A DNA stretch of 64,000 nucleotides from Peteryoungia desertarenae (GTDB taxonomy: Bacteria > Pseudomonadota > Alphaproteobacteria > Rhizobiales > Rhizobiaceae). The translations under genes were made by a program, and so were the position numbers. Below, one piece after another: positions 43,828 through 53,525 of this stretch. Where the stretch lies: the NCBI RefSeq assembly GCF_005860795.2, contig NZ_CP058350.1, positions 491,001 to 555,000 on the forward strand. The letters run 5' to 3'. The first letter of the stretch is position 1. Every line of letters starts with the position of its first letter. A model generated the notes under the pieces. The model had not been told where the DNA came from. It saw only the letters and a list, made by a program, of their open reading frames with translations, and searched no databases.

Positions 43828-46113
43828 ATGGGGACTGGGCACATGAAGTGCATCGCTATGCCTGCAATTATTGCGGGCGCTATCGGACTGTTTCTGCTGT
43901 TGCTGCCAATAAGCCTTCAGGCGCAACTCGTGCTGAGCATTATTGTTCTCGGCCTTATGCTCATCTTCATGACACGCCCGGAAAACAAAACCCTGCGGCT
44001 CATGACATTTGTCTTCGCAGGCATCATTGCGCTTCGTTACGCATTCTGGCGAACCACCGAAACCCTGCCGGACCTGTCAGAACCATTGAACTTCATACCT
44101 GGCCTGATCCTCTATCTGGCCGAGATGTTTTGCCTGGTCATGCTGGCCATCAATTTCTTCATCGTCGCAGATCCGGTGAAGCGCAAGCCAGCGGAACGGC
44201 AGGCGGCAGAGGATCTGCCAACCGTCGATGTCTTCGTCCCGTCCTACAATGAGACGGCCGACCTCCTCGCTGTGACCCTGGCGGCAGCGAAGTCGATGGA
44301 TTACCCGCAGGACAAGCTGGCCATATATCTTCTTGATGACGGTGCGACCGCCGCCAAATGCGCAGATAGAGATCCACGCCTTGCCCACGCTGCCCGTCGC
44401 CGGCGCGACGAACTGCAGGCATTGTGCCGTGCCCTTGGCGTCCATTATCACGCGCGCCGCGAAAACAGCCATGCCAAGGCTGGCAATCTGAATGCAGGCT
44501 TGCAGATCTCGCATGGAGAACTGGTTGTCGTCTTCGACGCCGATCATGCTCCGGTACGGGACTTTCTCAAGGAGACCGTTGGCCATTTTGCCTCGGATGA
44601 TCGCCTCTTCCTCGTGCAGACACCCCATTTCTTTCTGAATGCCGATCCGCTGGAAAAGAACCTCGACACGTTCCGCTCGATGCCCTCGGAGAACGAGATG
44701 TTCTATTCCGTCGTTCAGCGCGGGCTCGACAAGTGGAATGCTTCCTTTTTCTGCGGCTCTGCCGCTGTCTTGCGGCGCAAAGCGCTTGAGGAGACCAACG
44801 GCTTTTCGGGGCAATCGATCACTGAAGACTGCGAAAGTGCACTGGCACTGCATTGTCGGGGATGGCACAGCGTCTATGTCGATAAGCCGCTGATCGCGGG
44901 CCTTCAGCCGGAAACACTGGTCTCCTTCATCGGTCAGCGGGTTCGCTGGGCGCAAGGCATGTTGCAGATTCTGACACTCAATCGCCCGTTCTTGCAGAGC
45001 GGCCTGACGCTTGCCCAACGCATCTGTTACGCAGGTACCAACCTGTTTTGGCTGTTCCCAGTCACTCGGCTGATCTTCATGTTCGCCCCGCTTCTCTACA
45101 TCTTCTTCTCGCTACAGATCTTTGAAGCCAATGTCGTCGAGTTCATCTGCTATTCCGTCACCTATCTGATCTCGTCATTTGCGATGCAGAGCTATCTTTT
45201 CGGGCACGTTCGCTGGCCCTGGATTTCGGAGCTCTATGAATATGTCCAGTCGGTTCTGCTGATCGGTGCTATTGGCAGTGTCATCCGCAATCCGAGAAAG
45301 CCGACCTTCAATGTGACGGCCAAGGGTCAAACGCTGGATCAAAGCAGGCTCTCGCCGCTTGCACGTCCCTATTTCATCATCTTTCTGCTTCTGGCCGGTG
45401 CATCCGTTTATGCCCTGTGGCGATACCTGACGGAACCGATGCCTTCAGAGCTCCTGTTGATTGTCGCCGCCTGGAACATCATCAACACGGGCCTTGCCGG
45501 GGCCGCTCTGGGCGTCGTGTCGGAGCGGCGCGAGCGCAGACGCAACCAGCGTCTTGATGTCCATCGCCATGCTCTGCTGCATCTTGATGACGCCGATCAC
45601 GCGGTGATCATCAAGGACGCATCCAGCGGTGGATTTGCCATCGAATTCATCGATGGTCGTCCTGTGGCTGGCATGACCGTCGGAACGACAGGCGCGCTGG
45701 AGCTTCGCCGCAATGGTCGCACCATGCGCGCCAACATGGTTTGCCGGACCATGCGCCAGGCCAAGGGCGATGGAGATGGCGAGCCGGTCTTCGGTCTGGC
45801 CTTCCTTGAACGCAATGCAGAGACATTCCTGCTGATTGCAGAAGTTATGTATGCAGACCAGTCCGCCCTCCAGGATCGCCTCGACCGTCGCCAACGCAAA
45901 CAGGGCTTCTTTCGCGGAACCCTTCGCTTTGCCTATTGGGCGATACGCGAGACCCTGCGGTCATTCCAGTATGCCTTTGGCTTCATTCGCGAGACCGCCG
46001 AAGTCTCCAATCCGGATGCACCTGTGGCCCTCGGTCCGCCCGTGCGCACCGCACCCATCAGAATCGAGCCCGTAGCGCAAAAGTCCTCGACGGAGGAGAT
46101 GGCCTGTGCTTGA
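43828..46113 (+). CDS. bcsA: Cellulose synthase catalytic subunit with PilZ domain
   Basis: Polymerises UDP-glucose into beta-1,4-glucan and threads it through the membrane. 761 residues: N-terminal helices, GT2 domain (about 130-380) with DVFVPSYNE, the FDADH metal site, the ITEDCE base and the QRVRW motif, more helices, then a C-terminal PilZ domain (RRERRRNQR and later DASSGG) for c-di-GMP activation. Another in-frame ATG at 43843 is possible; neither start has an outstanding ribosome site. It overlaps bcsB by 8 bases. Confidence 0.96.
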   Translation: MGTGHMKCIAMPAIIAGAIGLFLLLLPISLQAQLVLSIIVLGLMLIFMTRPENKTLRLMTFVFAGIIALRYAFWRTTETLPDLSEPLNFIPGLILYLAEMFCLVMLAINFFIVADPVKRKPAERQAAEDLPTVDVFVPSYNETADLLAVTLAAAKSMDYPQDKLAIYLLDDGATAAKCADRDPRLAHAARRRRDELQALCRALGVHYHARRENSHAKAGNLNAGLQISHGELVVVFDADHAPVRDFLKETVGHFASDDRLFLVQTPHFFLNADPLEKNLDTFRSMPSENEMFYSVVQRGLDKWNASFFCGSAAVLRRKALEETNGFSGQSITEDCESALALHCRGWHSVYVDKPLIAGLQPETLVSFIGQRVRWAQGMLQILTLNRPFLQSGLTLAQRICYAGTNLFWLFPVTRLIFMFAPLLYIFFSLQIFEANVVEFICYSVTYLISSFAMQSYLFGHVRWPWISELYEYVQSVLLIGAIGSVIRNPRKPTFNVTAKGQTLDQSRLSPLARPYFIIFLLLAGASVYALWRYLTEPMPSELLLIVAAWNIINTGLAGAALGVVSERRERRRNQRLDVHRHALLHLDDADHAVIIKDASSGGFAIEFIDGRPVAGMTVGTTGALELRRNGRTMRANMVCRTMRQAKGDGDGEPVFGLAFLERNAETFLLIAEVMYADQSALQDRLDRRQRKQGFFRGTLRFAYWAIRETLRSFQYAFGFIRETAEVSNPDAPVALGPPVRTAPIRIEPVAQKSSTEEMACA

Positions 46114-48409
46114 GTTCAGACATCGCATCGCCCTTCTGGCATTACCCCTCGCGGTCCTTAGCCTGATGACACCTGGTCAGGGTCATTCAGCCTCTTCCCT
46201 GGTACCTGAGGCATTGCTTCAGTCCATGGGCACCTATCCCGGGTCGGGCCAATTGAAGGATTGGCTTGTTCCCTTCAGCCAATCCAAAGCGGAAATGTGG
46301 TTGAGTGGGGAAGACGACACCCGCCACCTGACATTCTATCTCACGCCTGACGAAGCGGCGGGCGGCGGGCGACTGCGCCTGACCTATACGAACGCGGTGT
46401 CGGTCATGCCGGAAGGTGCGGTGCTCCTGGCGAAAGTGAATGGCCATGCCATCGGACAGCTTCCAATCCGATCGCCACAAGGCATGCTTGCCAACGAGTT
46501 ACCACTGCCTGCCGGTATCGTGGTCGCCGGCTGGAATACCGTAACGCTCAGGGCGTTGCACCAGCATCGCGTCGATTGCTCGATCCCGGCGACCTACGAA
46601 CTCTGGACCCAGATTGACCCCGTGACCAGCGGCTTCGTCGCAAGGACAATGCCCAGAATGCAGGATCTGTCTTCCATCCTGTCGGTTGGCCGCAATGACA
46701 CCGGCGAGACAGAATTGCGGATCATCACGAGTCCCGGCGCTGTTGAGAATACAGCCAGAGAAAGCCTTGCCGCAGTCCAGGCTCTTGCGATCCTTCTCGG
46801 TCGAGATGATCTCCGGGTTGTCTATACGGAGACCGAGGGGGTCAGTCACGGTATCGATCTATACATCGGCGATCCCGAGGCTCCCGGCCTGTCGAAGGCC
46901 ACACGCGACATCATCCTGAAAGCGCCAACTGGACTTTCCGTCCAGAGGATGGAAAACAACCGCATACGACTGATCCTACGCGGTGCAACTCCAGAGGCAC
47001 TGTCCCTCGCACTGGCCAATGCTTTCAAGGGGCCGCTGCAGCCCATCCTGACCGGTCGACGCAGTCTCGAACCTCCGCCATCAATCCATGCAGATGAAAG
47101 CAAGCGGGTAACGCTTGCCGAGACCGGCTATGAAACAGCGCCCTTCACTGGCCGGCTGTTTCGGACGAGCTTTGACCTGGTCATGCCAGAGGATTTCTAC
47201 CCCGGGGATTACGGCACCATCGACCTCAGGCTGAATGCTGCAACAGCACCCGGCCTCGAACCGGGCGCACAGATCATGGTGCGGGTCAACGAACGGGCCG
47301 TAACCAGTCACATTCTCCACAATCCAGAGGGCGTGACCCTGAAGGATAAGCTTCTTGGTCTATCCCTGCGGGCCTTTCAACCGGGACACAACAAGGTCGA
47401 AATACTGGCCGAGCTCCCTCACCGGGCCGATGCGGCATGCGATCCGGCCGGGCGACACCAGGCGCCACGCTTCCTGCTGCTGGGCGAAACGTCGCTCGAC
47501 ATCCCAAAGTTGGCCCGGATCGGGCGGATGCCGGACCTCGCTGCCTTTGCCGGGCGCGGCTATCCATTCAATAGCGCAAAGAGGTTTGATCTCGTCGTAG
47601 ACGCCGCAACGCCCGTCAGACTGTCCACAGCGGCAACCATGCTTGCAAAACTCTCGCTGGCCTCGGCTCGTCCGCTTCTGGCACGCCTGGTGATCGGCAG
47701 CACCGTCAGTGATCAGGCAGAGCATGTTCTGATTATCAAGGCGGGGGCATCGGGCATGACAGAGACCGTCGCGTCAAAAGCCGGTCGGATTATGCCAAGG
47801 GAATTCGACAGCCTCTTGACCGCGTCCGTGTCCACCCCGGCATCGCAGCTCCAGCCGCTCTCTGCAAGCGATTCACAAGCCCTGCTTGACGCGTTCCAGA
47901 TCGAAACTGCCATGGATTCAGACGCACTCCCATGGTCCAGTCAGTTGGCAAAAGGTCTGCGGCATGCATCAGCCATGGTCAATAGATGGCTGCAATATCA
48001 GCAGGCCGGCGACATCCCGCGTCACATTCCGTCGGCAGACACCCTTGTCACGCTTAGCCAGACGAGCCTTGAAGAGACCGGAGCGATGATCACCACTCTT
48101 GCAGCAGCAAACGAATCCGATCTCCTTGACGGAAGCCGGATCCTCTTCGAGCCATCAGCCTGGGCAAGCCTGACGGGAGGGACGGCCACAGTCACCCGTT
48201 CGGACCACGCAATCGTCAGCAAACAAGCTGAAAGCGTGGTCTATCACAGCCTGACAGACACAAGTCTCGGCAATCTGAGGCGTCTTGCCGCTGCATGGCT
48301 ATCTGACAATTTCATCGTCTATGTCACGTTGATCCTGTTCTGCATCGGTGGCTTCGGCTTCTGGCTGGGGCATATCGTTCCCCGCAGGGGCGTGAGGAGC
48401 GTCAAATGA
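46106..48409 (+). CDS. bcsB: Cyclic-di-GMP-binding cellulose synthase subunit B
   Basis: Periplasmic partner of BcsA that guides the nascent glucan. 767 residues with an N-terminal signal-like hydrophobic segment (about 6-28), carbohydrate-binding and flavodoxin-like repeats in the middle, and one C-terminal transmembrane anchor (NFIVYVTLILFCIGGFGFWLG). Starts within the bcsA end and overlaps the next gene by ATGA (48406-48409). Confidence 0.94.
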   Translation: MLEFRHRIALLALPLAVLSLMTPGQGHSASSLVPEALLQSMGTYPGSGQLKDWLVPFSQSKAEMWLSGEDDTRHLTFYLTPDEAAGGGRLRLTYTNAVSVMPEGAVLLAKVNGHAIGQLPIRSPQGMLANELPLPAGIVVAGWNTVTLRALHQHRVDCSIPATYELWTQIDPVTSGFVARTMPRMQDLSSILSVGRNDTGETELRIITSPGAVENTARESLAAVQALAILLGRDDLRVVYTETEGVSHGIDLYIGDPEAPGLSKATRDIILKAPTGLSVQRMENNRIRLILRGATPEALSLALANAFKGPLQPILTGRRSLEPPPSIHADESKRVTLAETGYETAPFTGRLFRTSFDLVMPEDFYPGDYGTIDLRLNAATAPGLEPGAQIMVRVNERAVTSHILHNPEGVTLKDKLLGLSLRAFQPGHNKVEILAELPHRADAACDPAGRHQAPRFLLLGETSLDIPKLARIGRMPDLAAFAGRGYPFNSAKRFDLVVDAATPVRLSTAATMLAKLSLASARPLLARLVIGSTVSDQAEHVLIIKAGASGMTETVASKAGRIMPREFDSLLTASVSTPASQLQPLSASDSQALLDAFQIETAMDSDALPWSSQLAKGLRHASAMVNRWLQYQQAGDIPRHIPSADTLVTLSQTSLEETGAMITTLAAANESDLLDGSRILFEPSAWASLTGGTATVTRSDHAIVSKQAESVVYHSLTDTSLGNLRRLAAAWLSDNFIVYVTLILFCIGGFGFWLGHIVPRRGVRSVK

Positions 48410-50445
48410 CGAACCGGCGTCTTATCACTCTCCTGCTGGCCCAAACCCTATTGTGTACGGCCATCCACCCCTCCATCTTGCGGGCTGAATCTCTCTTACC
48501 ACCTTCGCAATCTCCGGTCCCGAATGCACACCGAGAAGCAGCGCCAGTTAGCACGCATGTTCAACCAGATGCTGTTGAAATTGCAGCACTTTATTATTAT
48601 GCGCGCGAAGGCCAGATGGATCGTGTGGACCGGGAGGCAAGACGGCTGAGCGTCAAATTCCCGGGCTTCGTCCTGCCAGACGATCTCTTCGACCCGGTCT
48701 CCGAAAACAAGGTCGATGAGACGCCTCTCTGGCAGCTTTACGAAAAGGATGACTTTGTCGGCATAGACATGGCCATCAGTCGAATGGCTGCCGACAATCC
48801 AGGCTGGCAACCTTCCGTGGACTTCAAAGACAAGCTAGAGCGTCGAAAACTGCGCTTTGAGCTTATGAAGTCTCATGCGGCGCAGGATTCAAGCCGCGTT
48901 ATCATACTTGGTCAGGAACTGGATCCAGCAACCGAAACCGACGTCGATCTGCTCTGGGCGCTGATCGACGCCTATCGGGACCAGGACCAGCTCGAACCCA
49001 TGGCGCCGATATACAAGGGCATCCTGTTTCGTGGGCCGGGAGCGTCCTTTGACGCCGATATCGTTATGACAACGCTGCAAAAAGCCTTGAAGGATTTCCC
49101 GGTCCATGAGCTGCGTCAGGTCATCGCGATCCTGTCGGCTGATCCTGATTTGGCCACCAGAATGTCAAAACTGCAGCTCGACATCATCCGGCGGGAGATC
49201 GCGGACTTTAATGCGGGAATTCCAATGGCCACCCCTCCCCTGCCGGAAAGCGTTCTTGCCATTCGTCGCACCGCCGGCCCGCAAAACCAGGTATCAGACC
49301 AGATCCTCCTGGGCTGGTACTATCTGAAGCTTGAACGGCTCGACGAAGCGGAGAACTGGTTCCGCAATGCATTCGCCAACGAGGGGACTGCGGAAAACCT
49401 CGAGGGTCTGGTTGCGGTGCTCGAGCGCCAAGCACGCAAGGCCGACGCATTTGCCTTGGTCGCAAGCCATATTGAGCTACTCGACCATAAGCCGGAAACC
49501 TTTATCGAAACCCTTTCCTATCCCTTCCTGGCCTCCACCGATCTCGTACCGGAGCCGACAATTGCCGAAACTTATGCGATGGCAATCCAATCCGCGCAAT
49601 CTGCGACCCATGCCGAGCTGCTGGGTTGGTATGCCTATAATGGTCGACAGTTCAACGCGGCAAAAGCCTGGTTCCTTCAGGCGGTGAACTGGAAGGTCAC
49701 ACGCGACAACATCAAGGGACTTGCACTGACCAGTCTGCAGCTAAAGGACAGGGAGGGTCTTGCCGCGCTCAAGCAACGTCATGGATCTGCCTTTCCGGAT
49801 GTCTTTGCAGACCTCGAAAAGGCCGCCGAGCCCAAGGGGAAAGCCGCACAGACTGTCCGTGAACCAGCCACCAAGGCCGCGCCCCGTTACCTGATGAGCT
49901 TCCAGGCCAAGCGCTACGGCGAGTGCCTTGCCGATCTTGATCGGCTGGCAAGGGCGGGGCAGATGACGCCGGAAGCCCAACTGATCCGCGGCTGGTGCAA
50001 TCTCGAACTCAATCACCTGACCGAGGCCCGCAAGGCGTTCGAGACGTCGCTTTCGACTGGCGTTCGACAATCGGACGACGCAGTCTACGGGCTTGGCCTG
50101 TCATTGCTTCGTGCACGCATGACGACTGATGTCGAGATGCTCCTTGCGACCCGTCCGTTGTCGGCTAGGCGGGCGAATGAAATCAGGGCCGAACTCCTCT
50201 GGCTGAAGGCCAGGGATGCTTTTGACCGAAAAGCCTATGACCAGGCGCTTGCCAGTCTGAATGCCCGATTGCAGATCGCCGCCGAACCCGTCGGAATGAC
50301 CCAGATGCGGGCCTGGGCGCATTTCCACATGGGCAACCTCAGGCAATCGCGGGCAATCTTTTCCGAACTGAACCAGGTGGTGGATGATCCGGCCAACCGT
50401 CGAGGGCTGGCAGCCATCCGTGAACGCATGGGGATTGACCAGTGA
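48406..50445 (+). CDS. TPR-rich periplasmic cellulose biosynthesis protein, BcsK-like
   Basis: 679 residues with a signal peptide (about 1-28) and helical TPR-like repeats throughout (for example LGWYYLKLERLDEAENWFRNA and LGWYAYNGRQFNAAKAWFLQA). There is no C-terminal beta-barrel, so it is not a full BcsC. In rhizobial cellulose operons a TPR protein named BcsK takes this place; the match is by architecture and position. Probably a scaffold for export or synthase assembly in the periplasm. ATGA overlaps link it to bcsB and bcsN. Confidence 0.8.
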   Translation: MTNRRLITLLLAQTLLCTAIHPSILRAESLLPPSQSPVPNAHREAAPVSTHVQPDAVEIAALYYYAREGQMDRVDREARRLSVKFPGFVLPDDLFDPVSENKVDETPLWQLYEKDDFVGIDMAISRMAADNPGWQPSVDFKDKLERRKLRFELMKSHAAQDSSRVIILGQELDPATETDVDLLWALIDAYRDQDQLEPMAPIYKGILFRGPGASFDADIVMTTLQKALKDFPVHELRQVIAILSADPDLATRMSKLQLDIIRREIADFNAGIPMATPPLPESVLAIRRTAGPQNQVSDQILLGWYYLKLERLDEAENWFRNAFANEGTAENLEGLVAVLERQARKADAFALVASHIELLDHKPETFIETLSYPFLASTDLVPEPTIAETYAMAIQSAQSATHAELLGWYAYNGRQFNAAKAWFLQAVNWKVTRDNIKGLALTSLQLKDREGLAALKQRHGSAFPDVFADLEKAAEPKGKAAQTVREPATKAAPRYLMSFQAKRYGECLADLDRLARAGQMTPEAQLIRGWCNLELNHLTEARKAFETSLSTGVRQSDDAVYGLGLSLLRARMTTDVEMLLATRPLSARRANEIRAELLWLKARDAFDRKAYDQALASLNARLQIAAEPVGMTQMRAWAHFHMGNLRQSRAIFSELNQVVDDPANRRGLAAIRERMGIDQ

Positions 50446-51212
50446 GAGCAAAACCTCTTCTCAGCCTGTCATTGCTGTTGCTGACCGGCTGCACCACCAT
50501 TGACGATCCATGGTTGACTGGCGCGGCACAAACGCCGGGCACGCAGCAAAACCGACATGTTGCGGTCCACACCGCCTGGGGCGCGCTCCACGGATTGAAA
50601 GAGGCACCCATCGCCGTGAGACAGTTATCGGGTCAGGAGGGGCCGAGGCAGGAAATCGTCTTTGCCAACGATACTCCTGTCATTGGCGAGAACATGCTCG
50701 TCATTGAAAGGCTTTCGAGGGGAAAGTCGGACACCGAACAGACCGTCAATCGATCAAGTCTATCTGCGGAGATAGATCGATCTCTACCGGACATTCGCCT
50801 GCATACGGGTCCGATTATGGGAACCAACTCCTATGGTAGATACGGCGCTGTTGTCGGCGCAACGAACAAAGGTGCATCATGTGTCTATGCATGGCAACAG
50901 ATTGGAAAATCGACAGTTCCAGATCCGTTGAAAGTCAGGCTGCGCTATTGTTCTGCCGACGCTGAGCCAACAATGCTGTCGTCGCTTTTATCTTCACTTA
51001 CGCTTCGGCTGGAGGGGCTGGACGCTCTTTCTGGCAATCAGGTTTTACAGACCGCGCCTCTGCTCTATTCCTATTCGTTCTCTGACCGTGGAACGGACGG
51101 GCTTGATGAGGGCCGCAAGGCTGTCCTTGGGGTCGAGCCACGACCCCTTGAACACAAGGCCGCTCCCCAATCAGCCGAACCGAACTCGGTCCTCGTGCCA
51201 ATGCCTCGATAG
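50442..51212 (+). CDS. bcsN: Cellulose biosynthesis lipoprotein BcsN
   Basis: 256 residues with a lipoprotein signal peptide (lipobox LTGC at about residue 17). Central segments EAPIAVRQLSG and TGPIMGTNSYGRYGAV fit the BcsN family known from rhizobial cellulose clusters; its biochemical role is not established. The start overlaps the TPR gene stop by ATGA, and it is the last gene of the operon. Confidence 0.85.
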   Translation: MRAKPLLSLSLLLLTGCTTIDDPWLTGAAQTPGTQQNRHVAVHTAWGALHGLKEAPIAVRQLSGQEGPRQEIVFANDTPVIGENMLVIERLSRGKSDTEQTVNRSSLSAEIDRSLPDIRLHTGPIMGTNSYGRYGAVVGATNKGASCVYAWQQIGKSTVPDPLKVRLRYCSADAEPTMLSSLLSSLTLRLEGLDALSGNQVLQTAPLLYSYSFSDRGTDGLDEGRKAVLGVEPRPLEHKAAPQSAEPNSVLVPMPR

Positions 51213-51844
51213 AAACTCCCTCTGAAGTCAGATCTTACCGACCGAGGAGAGACCATAAATAGTCAGGTCGAGCAAAACATGATGGCACGCAATATCCTCC
51301 CCATTTCAACGGAAAGGGTCGTCCAGCATGAGGACGTCCTTGCCCGCGAGCTGTCCGGCGAGTTTGATAGTGAGCCCAAAATGCAAAAGCTCCTCGCGGG
51401 TTACGCCAGGAGCTTTCGAGGAAGGGATTTGGGTTTGACGAGATTGCGGTATTGTTGGTTGCGCGGGCCTGTTGACACGGAGGCTTGTAAGAAAGTGTGT
51501 TTGCTTACGACTTTGTATATCAAAGACTTTTCCGGTCTGAAGATGTGTTGACATGGTTAGACAGAAGCCTGAGGAAACACCAGCCCCGTTAACTGTTTGG
51601 GTCCCAACCGGACAGAAACGGTGGCCAGCGTTGCGCCCGTGGCATCGGTGTCCGCAAACACGTCTATAGAGCCTTCCGATGCTCGATCTGGTATCGGTCA
51701 CAGGACAGCTTCGGCGCAGGTGGATGGGCTGGACTTTGGACTTTTCCTACCCAATCTGAATTTCTTTGCAGCGTTTGGTAATTTGAAGAAACGCTTCCCA
51801 CTTCAGCTTGTGGGAGGGTCTTAAGGGCTGTGAGAGCTTTGGGG
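51213..51844. other. Intergenic region after bcsN with short unassigned frames
   Basis: A plus-strand 90-codon frame at 51279-51551 begins with TERVVQHEDVLARELSGE, faintly like the start of PqqD-type proteins, then loses any similarity; it may be a truncated remnant. No other gene, RNA or repeat is supported in this 630-base stretch. Confidence 0.35.
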
Positions 51845-53011
51845 TCAGACTGTTGGGCAACACGCAACGGCCTCTTCGATCCGCCTCATTGCCAGCTCCT
51901 GCAGTTTCGTGGGCTTCCAGTCCGCCCTCACCAAGACGACGAATTCATATTCATGTGATGGGATAGAAACGGCACCAACATTGTTCAGTCCAGTGAACTC
52001 ATCTTCATGTACGACGGCGACGAAACCTGCGTCCAACACGAGCGATCGAAGGATTTGCAGATTGTCGGTCGAGATAAAGGACGTCGGAAATGAGCAATTC
52101 TCATCATGAAGCCATGCGGTGAAGAGCTTGTAGGCATAGGTCTGGTCATTGGGCACAGCCCACCATCGATTGGTGGGAACCGCTTCTAGGCCTTCTGAAT
52201 CGCTTTCCTCTTCAACCCGCCATGCGAGCTTCAATTTCAAAGGGCAGCGGGCAAGCTTTCTGATTTCTGCGGGAATTGTTTCGTCTCCAATGCAGGCAAG
52301 ACCAGCATCAACCCGTCCAACCGCCAACGATTTGGCGATCTGATCTGGCGGAAGATCGACCACTTCCACCGCGATTGCCGGACAACGCGCCTTAAGGCTT
52401 TGCAGACTATTCGACACAATCGAAGCAGGACACTGCGTGGAAACCGCGATAGAGAGCTTGGCACTGCCTGCACCACTTATCTGCATGATTTCCATCTGCG
52501 CCTGGGCGAGCTCACGGAATGCAAGCGTGTAAGCCTGTGCGAGGTCAAAAGCCAGTCTCGTCGGAATCGTTTTGTTTCCGACCCTATCGAAAAGGCAAGA
52601 ATCCGCCACGTTCTCCAGCTCAGCGACTGCTCGATGAACCGTCGACTGGGACAGCCCAAGCTGTTTGGCGGCAATTGTATAACTCTCCGTCTCGGCAAGC
52701 GTTGTTGCTGCGAGTAGCTGCGACGTAGTCGCTGCTGCCTTCACTTTAGCACCCGCCCGATCCAAAACTGGATCCAGATATCCCAACGCCCGGACGCAAC
52801 GCGCACGGAGCAGTTCACCCTCCTGGGTGAGCAGGAGTCCACCTGCCGTACGCTCGAAAACCCTTCTGCCAATTTTGAGTTCAAGACCAGAGATTGCCTG
52901 GGCAATGGCAGGTTGCGAGAGCATGAAGTCAGCGGCAACATGACTGAATGACCCATAGTGAGCAGCCGCCAGAAAGATACGCAGGTGCTTGATGTTGAAC
53001 TGCTTTGACAC
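51845..53011 (-). CDS. LysR-family regulator with two tandem N-terminal HTH domains
   Basis: 388 residues, about 80 longer than usual. The first winged HTH covers about 6-70 (FNIKHLRIFLAAAHYGSF...MLSQPAIAQAISGLE). A second, LysR-like HTH covers about 94-160 (LLAATTLAETESYTIAAKQLGLSQSTVHRAVAELE). A LysR-type effector domain follows from about 175. GTG at 53011 has AAGGATG upstream. The neighbouring, same-strand tannase-like gene suggests control of plant aromatic ester use, as for some two-HTH LysR proteins near aromatic catabolic genes. Confidence 0.9.
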   Translation of the reverse strand: MSKQFNIKHLRIFLAAAHYGSFSHVAADFMLSQPAIAQAISGLELKIGRRVFERTAGGLLLTQEGELLRARCVRALGYLDPVLDRAGAKVKAAATTSQLLAATTLAETESYTIAAKQLGLSQSTVHRAVAELENVADSCLFDRVGNKTIPTRLAFDLAQAYTLAFRELAQAQMEIMQISGAGSAKLSIAVSTQCPASIVSNSLQSLKARCPAIAVEVVDLPPDQIAKSLAVGRVDAGLACIGDETIPAEIRKLARCPLKLKLAWRVEEESDSEGLEAVPTNRWWAVPNDQTYAYKLFTAWLHDENCSFPTSFISTDNLQILRSLVLDAGFVAVVHEDEFTGLNNVGAVSIPSHEYEFVVLVRADWKPTKLQELAMRRIEEAVACCPTV

Positions 53012-53525
53012 TTACATCCTTGACAGCTGACAGCCGGTCGTCACGTCGGAAAAACCAACGAACCAATTGATTTTTAAATAAAAATCGGCATTTCACAAAA
53101 AAGAAAAACAAAATATGCAGAAAATTAATTAGAATTGCACATTATAAAGCCAAAAGGATAAAATTTTGACATGTAAAATTTCGGAAAAATATTTCCGTTT
53201 GTAAGTTTTGCAAATTAAAATACTGCGCACCGACGATAATTATTGTATCTTACAATTCAAGAGATACAATTCGCCTGAATATCAGTCGTGACGTTTGAAC
53301 TGTCATCTTGCCCATTCCGCGATCCCGATTCCGCGGCCGATTTGGCTCTGCGTCAAGTGTCGTTGATAGCGGTTCGTCAAACGACATGCACCTCTCAGCC
53401 GGACATAAAGGATCGATCAAGTGTCGCAAATGAGCAGATCGAATGCCGATCTGCGGCGTGTAATTCGGAACAATTGAAGTGCTCTTCGCGGTGGAAACCG
53501 GAAATCCAAACCACTCACTGTCGCC
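53012..53525. promoter_or_regulatory. AT-rich intergenic region with inverted repeats upstream of the lysR-type gene
   Basis: 53060-53280 is strikingly AT-rich compared with its surroundings. It contains CGGAAA-AATA-TTTCCG (53182-53197) and ATTGTATCT/AGATACAAT (53242-53250 and 53262-53270, 11-base spacer). These may be operators or hairpins. No gene is supported here. Confidence 0.55.

Noticed and set aside
51279..51551. Possible PqqD-like short gene after bcsN
   Set aside because: Only about 18 residues resemble PqqD and the rest does not; too weak to call.
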